NCBI RefSeq assembly: GCF_964355755.1
Contig: NC_092671.1
Coordinates: 17,333,501 to 17,397,500, forward strand
Reading direction: 5' to 3'
DNA length: 64,000 nt
DNA from: Antedon mediterranea
Taxonomy: Eukaryota; Echinodermata; Crinoidea; Comatulida; Antedonidae
Below are positions 62,901-64,000 of the stretch, in pieces. How positions within the stretch are numbered: position 1 is the first letter of the stretch; each line of letters starts with the position of its first letter. Made by a program: the position numbers and the translations under genes. The notes under the pieces were generated by a model, which worked only from the letters and a program-made list of their open reading frames with translations, was not told where the DNA came from and did not search any database.

Positions 62901-63318
62901 GCTAGATAGAAAAAAATGAATGCAATGTGCCCAAATATGGTAGTGATATGATATCATTGTGTCCATATATGGGCACATCACATTTTTTTGGTCAAATAAA
63001 GACCATGAAGTCTTCATGTGTAGACAGAGTTTTACTTTAAAATTCAGTCAATTTTTTTATGGTACCGTAATGGTAATTTAATTTCACTGCCTAAAGGGGC
63101 ACACTGGCCCAGTCTGGGAAAATACCTCCTCCCCAGGCACCCCATGACTTAGGTTAGATTGAAGATATATACTGTCATTCCCTACAGAATGTGAATATGT
63201 TTTTGAGGAAAACAACAATCATAGTGAGTATATTTTGTTATACAAACCTGTCAAGCTGTGAAACAGGACCATCCTCAACATAACTTAGTATCTTAGAAAT
63301 TGGCTCATCAGTGTAGCC
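50924..63318 (-). CDS. DGKZ/DGKI-like: Diacylglycerol kinase zeta/iota ortholog, 3' half (13 exons)
   Basis: This gene encodes a type IV diacylglycerol kinase, which phosphorylates diacylglycerol to phosphatidic acid and so ends DAG signalling. Thirteen exons on the minus strand encode about 609 residues. In order they give the end of the catalytic domain ([10 protein letters not shown]), the accessory domain ([47 protein letters not shown]), the [13 protein letters not shown] and SPNWCFLD blocks, a variable linker, ankyrin repeats, and a C-terminal EDQETAV followed by stop. Ankyrin repeats plus a terminal ETAV (PDZ ligand) are the hallmark of the vertebrate zeta and iota isozymes; an invertebrate would usually carry one co-ortholog. 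The N-terminal C1, MARCKS-like and main catalytic exons must lie beyond base 64000. Splice sites were placed by eye on GT/AG, reading phase and family conservation. All junctions keep phase except 53598/53044, which is one base out. Confidence 0.95.
52267..52464 (-). CDS. DGKZ/DGKI-like: DGK exon l: last ankyrin repeats
   Basis: 198 bp, acceptor attgacag, donor GACA/gtgagt. It encodes [20 protein letters not shown], then [20 protein letters not shown] and TPRKQAL...LADYLDS. Two ankyrin units are visible, with TALHKAA and NTPRKQA at their helix starts. Confidence 0.96.
52610..52815. repeat. Two-copy repeat family R, copy 2
   Basis: Shares ATACAAATTGGGGAAGACCC, GGTATTTTTTTC, AATGTGGGTGCAT, CAATCCGTGCACG, CTTTTTCACATTTT and TTATCGCAAT with 12585-12810. 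Lies between the two ankyrin exons of DGK. Confidence 0.65.
52885..53044 (-). CDS. DGKZ/DGKI-like: DGK exon k: first ankyrin repeats
   Basis: 160 bp, acceptor ttttaacag, donor CATG/gtatgc. In the coding frame it starts at a codon boundary: [20 protein letters not shown], then [20 protein letters not shown] and [30 protein letters not shown] is a classic ankyrin repeat. It corresponds to the start of the C-terminal ankyrin array of DGK zeta/iota. Confidence 0.94.
53176..53325 (-). repeat. Two-copy repeat family W, copy 2
   Basis: Read inverted: GTAACGACTATAGGTGCTCA, CTGGCTAAAACCCCAGAGC, CAACTACCCAGCGTTGAGC. Lies in the intron between DGK exons j and k. Confidence 0.55.
53598..53701 (-). CDS. 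DGKZ/DGKI-like: DGK exon j: linker, out of phase with next exon
   Basis: 104 bp after acceptor ttttatag, in phase with exon i: [20 protein letters not shown] then [14 protein letters not shown]. The best donor is GACAAAA/gtacag; an earlier one, AGCAA/gttaga, is also possible. Neither leaves the phase that the next exon needs. A single base in the AAAA run at the donor would repair it, as would an unseen microexon. Confidence 0.65.
54466..54604. repeat. Palindromic MITE, copy 6 (both termini intact)
   Basis: Starts GCTCTGTCTACACTATCAAA and ends TTTGATAGTGTAGACAGAGC: perfect 20-bp terminal inverted repeats. The best reference copy, in a DGK intron. Confidence 0.9.
54797..54877 (-). CDS. DGKZ/DGKI-like: DGK exon i: linker
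   Basis: 81 bp with good splice sites (tatatatag / AGAAG-gtatgg) and an open reading frame in phase with both neighbours: [20 protein letters not shown] followed by TTPEPR. It has no recognisable domain. Its length is a multiple of three, so it could be skipped without changing frame. Confidence 0.75.
55759..56014 (-). CDS. DGKZ/DGKI-like: DGK exon h: [11 protein letters not shown] block and linker start
   Basis: 256 bp, acceptor ctttttag, donor AAAAG/gtattt. The first third, [16 protein letters not shown] through DDLYVLDPE, is conserved. The rest, including [13 protein letters not shown], is a divergent serine-rich linker that replaces the proline-rich linker of mammals. Confidence 0.93.
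56423..56575 (-). CDS. DGKZ/DGKI-like: DGK exon g: VPLG...WCFLD block
   Basis: 153 bp, acceptor ggttacag, donor AGATT/gtaagt. It encodes [16 protein letters not shown], then RAHIDRLLE, a variable serine/asparagine stretch, and [10 protein letters not shown]. The order and spacing match the vertebrate zeta/iota proteins. Confidence 0.94.
57196..57296 (-). CDS. DGKZ/DGKI-like: DGK exon f: [13 protein letters not shown] block
   Basis: 101 bp, acceptor tatacag, donor GCAT/gtaagt. It encodes [20 protein letters not shown] followed by [14 protein letters not shown]. This block is found in the zeta/iota subtype but not in most other DGK types, so it supports the subtype assignment. Confidence 0.95.
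57464..57632. repeat. Small MITE with CCCGTAGCCAGGGTTT termini
   Basis: TCAAGCCCGTAGCCAGGGTT at the left and the inverse TCAAGTCTGTAGCCAGTAGG at the right. 169 bp, in a DGK intron. Confidence 0.55.
58719..58918 (-). CDS. DGKZ/DGKI-like: DGK exon e: end of accessory domain
   Basis: 200 bp, acceptor ccttctcag, donor CATGA/gtaagt. It encodes [16 protein letters not shown], then [22 protein letters not shown] and a basic [15 protein letters not shown]-type residues close the accessory domain in all DGKs with this fold. Confidence 0.96.
59075..59229 (+). repeat. tRNA-derived SINE (family U), copy 3, 5' part with amplified A box
   Basis: The A-box segment GCTGTAGCTTGATAAGA is tandemly repeated with a 17-bp period (59075, 59092, 59109, partial 59126). 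The family U body follows (CTTGCCTTCCAATCCCAGGG, CTCAAATGAGACTTA) and is then cut by a Harbinger-like insertion. The rest resumes at 60223. Confidence 0.8.
59230..60222. mobile_element. PIF/Harbinger-like element 3 carrying a Myb/SANT gene
   Basis: Termini share TGTTCAGACCTACGGAGTTA then TGCTTTCGTAT in inverted orientation, starting GGGTATG (left) and GGGCCTG (right). It is flanked by TTA at 59227-59229 and 60223-60225 and interrupts a family U SINE. The interior keeps a degenerate Myb/SANT-like coding region on the minus strand, the usual second gene of Harbinger transposons. No transposase is present. Confidence 0.85.
59472..59848 (-). pseudogene. Myb/SANT-like DNA-binding protein of Harbinger type, frameshifted
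   Basis: One frame (stop at 59671) reads [20 protein letters not shown], then [20 protein letters not shown]. It continues in another frame with [37 protein letters not shown]. The W..ETE...L..LWG start, the VF.E.A..L helix, the K.K.L...Y...KD...KSG segment and the terminal F...D.ILG.RP are the pattern of Myb/SANT-like (MADF-related) domains in Harbinger accessory proteins. One frameshift near 59680 and no clear start codon make it a pseudogene. Confidence 0.75.
60223..60290 (+). repeat. tRNA-derived SINE (family U), copy 3, 3' part
   Basis: TTAGTTTATAATCACG...ATAGTTTATCCATCC continues the SINE broken at 59229. It ends with a 6-bp stem hairpin CATCCA-TGT-TGGATG and a TA-rich tail. Confidence 0.7.
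60569..60677 (-). CDS. DGKZ/DGKI-like: DGK exon d: accessory domain
   Basis: 109 bp, acceptor ttgatag, donor CAAATT/gtaaga. It encodes [10 protein letters not shown], then a short divergent stretch, then [15 protein letters not shown]. The DDG.LEV.G motif is diagnostic of the accessory domain of mammalian-type DGKs. The exon ends at a codon boundary. Confidence 0.95.
60781..61152. mobile_element. MITE with 41-bp TIRs, TTAA-flanked
   Basis: Left GCCGATTTTCCACTAGGCAA then ATTTGTTCGCGCGAAT. The right end, inverted, is AGCCGATTTTCCAATAGGCG then AATTTGTTCGCGCGAAT. Flanked by TTAA at 60777-60780 and 61153-61156 (a 3-bp TTA reading is also possible). 372 bp, GC-richer interior, no transposase. In the DGK intron beside exon d. 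Confidence 0.8.
61231..61328 (+). repeat. tRNA-derived SINE (family T), copy 2
   Basis: Head GTTGTGGCTTAGTGGTTATG, then CTACCAATCTAAGGGTCTTG, a single B box GGGTTGAAGTCCTGTCAG, and tail TTTTTTCTAATGACAT, matching the copy at 2527. Confidence 0.75.
61440..61711. repeat. Possible DNA-transposon remnant
   Basis: GAGCCCATTCGGACGGAAC at the left and the inverse AGGCTGTGTTCGGATGTAAA at the right resemble diverged terminal repeats of the GGGC.GTTCGGA type. Weak support. Confidence 0.3.
61951..62143 (-). CDS. DGKZ/DGKI-like: DGK exon c: accessory domain core
   Basis: 193 bp, acceptor ccaaacag, donor TCAAA/gtaagt. It encodes [18 protein letters not shown], then [20 protein letters not shown] and LVFLNIS. 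The vertebrate YAGTAFSDFL segment appears here as [10 protein letters not shown], a local divergence in an otherwise well conserved block. Confidence 0.95.
62424..62584. repeat. Two-copy repeat with AGTGTCC motifs, copy 2
   Basis: Contains AGAAAACCTATTAGGAAGAC, AGGTGTCCTCTGAATAAAG and GGTGTCCCTTTTGAATAGGG. The same order of motifs as the copy at 1459. Confidence 0.65.
62620..62771 (-). CDS. DGKZ/DGKI-like: DGK exon b: start of accessory domain
   Basis: 152 bp between acceptor ttacag and donor AGAG/gtttgc. It completes the Arg codon and reads WDLFVEK, then a divergent linker, then [16 protein letters not shown] and [17 protein letters not shown] opens the DGK accessory domain. The split Glu codon is completed by the next exon. 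Confidence 0.95.
62900..63035. repeat. Palindromic MITE, copy 7
   Basis: Inner GTGCCCAAATATGGTAGTGA and inverted CCATATATGGGCACATCACA are clear, and it ends TGTGTAGACAGAG. Located in a DGK intron. Confidence 0.8.
63248..63318 (-). CDS. DGKZ/DGKI-like: DGK exon a: end of catalytic domain
   Basis: 71 bp, entered in phase 0 after tttttctag and leaving two bases of an Arg codon before gtttgt. It encodes [11 protein letters not shown] and a short acidic stretch ending QLD-R, the segment just after the catalytic GTGNDLAR region in this family. It is the most 5' exon visible. No upstream exon was recognised between 63319 and 64000. Confidence 0.93.
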
Positions 63319-64000
63319 CTAGAAAAATAATACAATTATATATCATTAATATAATATTTAATAATTTTATTAATACTCTCACTTGTACTGAAGATGGGTT
63401 AGGGCTGCCCAAAAACTCTGCAAAATTTCTTTCTGGCTGTTTTGTTTTAGGTTTTTGTTTATTTAAATTTTGAATTTCCATTGACATCTAATCACTTATA
63501 TGCACAGCATTTTAAGTTTTCAGTAATTGTTTGTCTTTTGATTAATATAAATTAAATATCTATATTTTAAAATTCTTCCCTTACATACAATTCATGTACA
63601 AATAAATCTCTGTACTCTCATACTAATCACTTTTTCATTATTGGTTATCCGCCTCAAGCGGATAAGCCCTTGGAATTGTAGTTTCTTTTTTTTTATTATT
63701 CTTCTTTCTTTCCGCCACTTTTTGTACGCGACGTTTCTCTGCAACGTGTTAACATAACATGTTGTAACTTGGTAAACATTTAGACATTTAACTGAAGATG
63801 TGCAGCCAAGCTTTTGGACGCTGTCAGAGCCGCGTAGCGTAAGTTACGCGCGATTTTCTGAAAATCTTAAATTGATCATAACTTCGAAACCGATAAATAT
63901 TTTTTAACGTAACTTGCAGCCACGTTTTCTTCACATCAATGGCTAACTTTTTCAATCTTTAGCACATTTTTGGACACTAGAAAGTTTGCGCGTAAATTGC
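63319..64000. other. DGK intron, no further exon seen
   Basis: It holds a perfect 8-bp stem hairpin TTATCCGC-CTCAA-GCGGATAA at 63645-63665, followed by a GC-richer stretch (63710-64000) that looks like a repeat cut by the window end. The expected catalytic-domain exon was not found. Confidence 0.5.

Noticed and set aside
63319-64000. Catalytic-domain exon of DGK at the right edge
   Set aside because: No reading frame on the minus strand gives the expected GGDGT or GTGNDLAR motifs; the stretch looks like a repeat.

Overview
The window is nuclear DNA from an animal. It is AT-rich, has long introns with canonical GT/AG splice sites, and carries a dense mix of short DNA-transposon remnants and tRNA-derived SINEs. 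Motifs built on AGGCCTA recur throughout. Together with the gene content, this suggests a marine invertebrate deuterostome, most likely an echinoderm; that placement is inference. Nothing prokaryotic, plasmid-like or viral was seen.

Two protein-coding genes are supported, both on the minus strand and head to tail. The upstream gene (right side, about 50.4-63.3 kb) is the 3' half of a type IV diacylglycerol kinase, orthologous to vertebrate DGKZ/DGKI. Thirteen exons were found. They run from the end of the catalytic domain through the accessory domain, a variable linker and the ankyrin repeats to a C-terminal PDZ-binding ...ETAV and stop. The catalytic-domain and N-terminal exons lie beyond base 64000. 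Every exon junction is in phase except one (exon ending 53598 to exon starting 53044), which is off by one base.

The downstream gene (left side) is TMTC2, an ER O-mannosyltransferase-type membrane protein. Exon 1 (40934-41016) carries the start codon and the YDD motif. Exon 2 (7256-7853) encodes the first large conserved block. A 33-kb intron separates them. The remaining exons lie left of the window or were not found. A 10-codon upstream ORF ends two bases before the TMTC2 start codon.

The rest is non-coding or mobile. It includes seven copies of one short palindromic MITE, three PIF/Harbinger-like elements (one keeps a broken Myb/SANT gene, and two sit inside SINEs with clean target duplications), a 1.6-kb element with GTGACCCGATCTGGC termini, TTAA-flanked MITEs, several tRNA-derived SINE families, LINE 3' ends, and other two- or three-copy repeat families. 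A long young inverted repeat lies in TMTC2 intron 1. A 621-bp segment upstream of TMTC2 has been copied 1.57 kb away, and the copy is bracketed by 47-bp direct repeats. The 9 kb between the two genes is otherwise extremely AT-rich and apparently gene-free. No new multi-gene system is visible; the most notable signals are the long hairpin, the bracketed duplication and the out-of-phase DGK junction.
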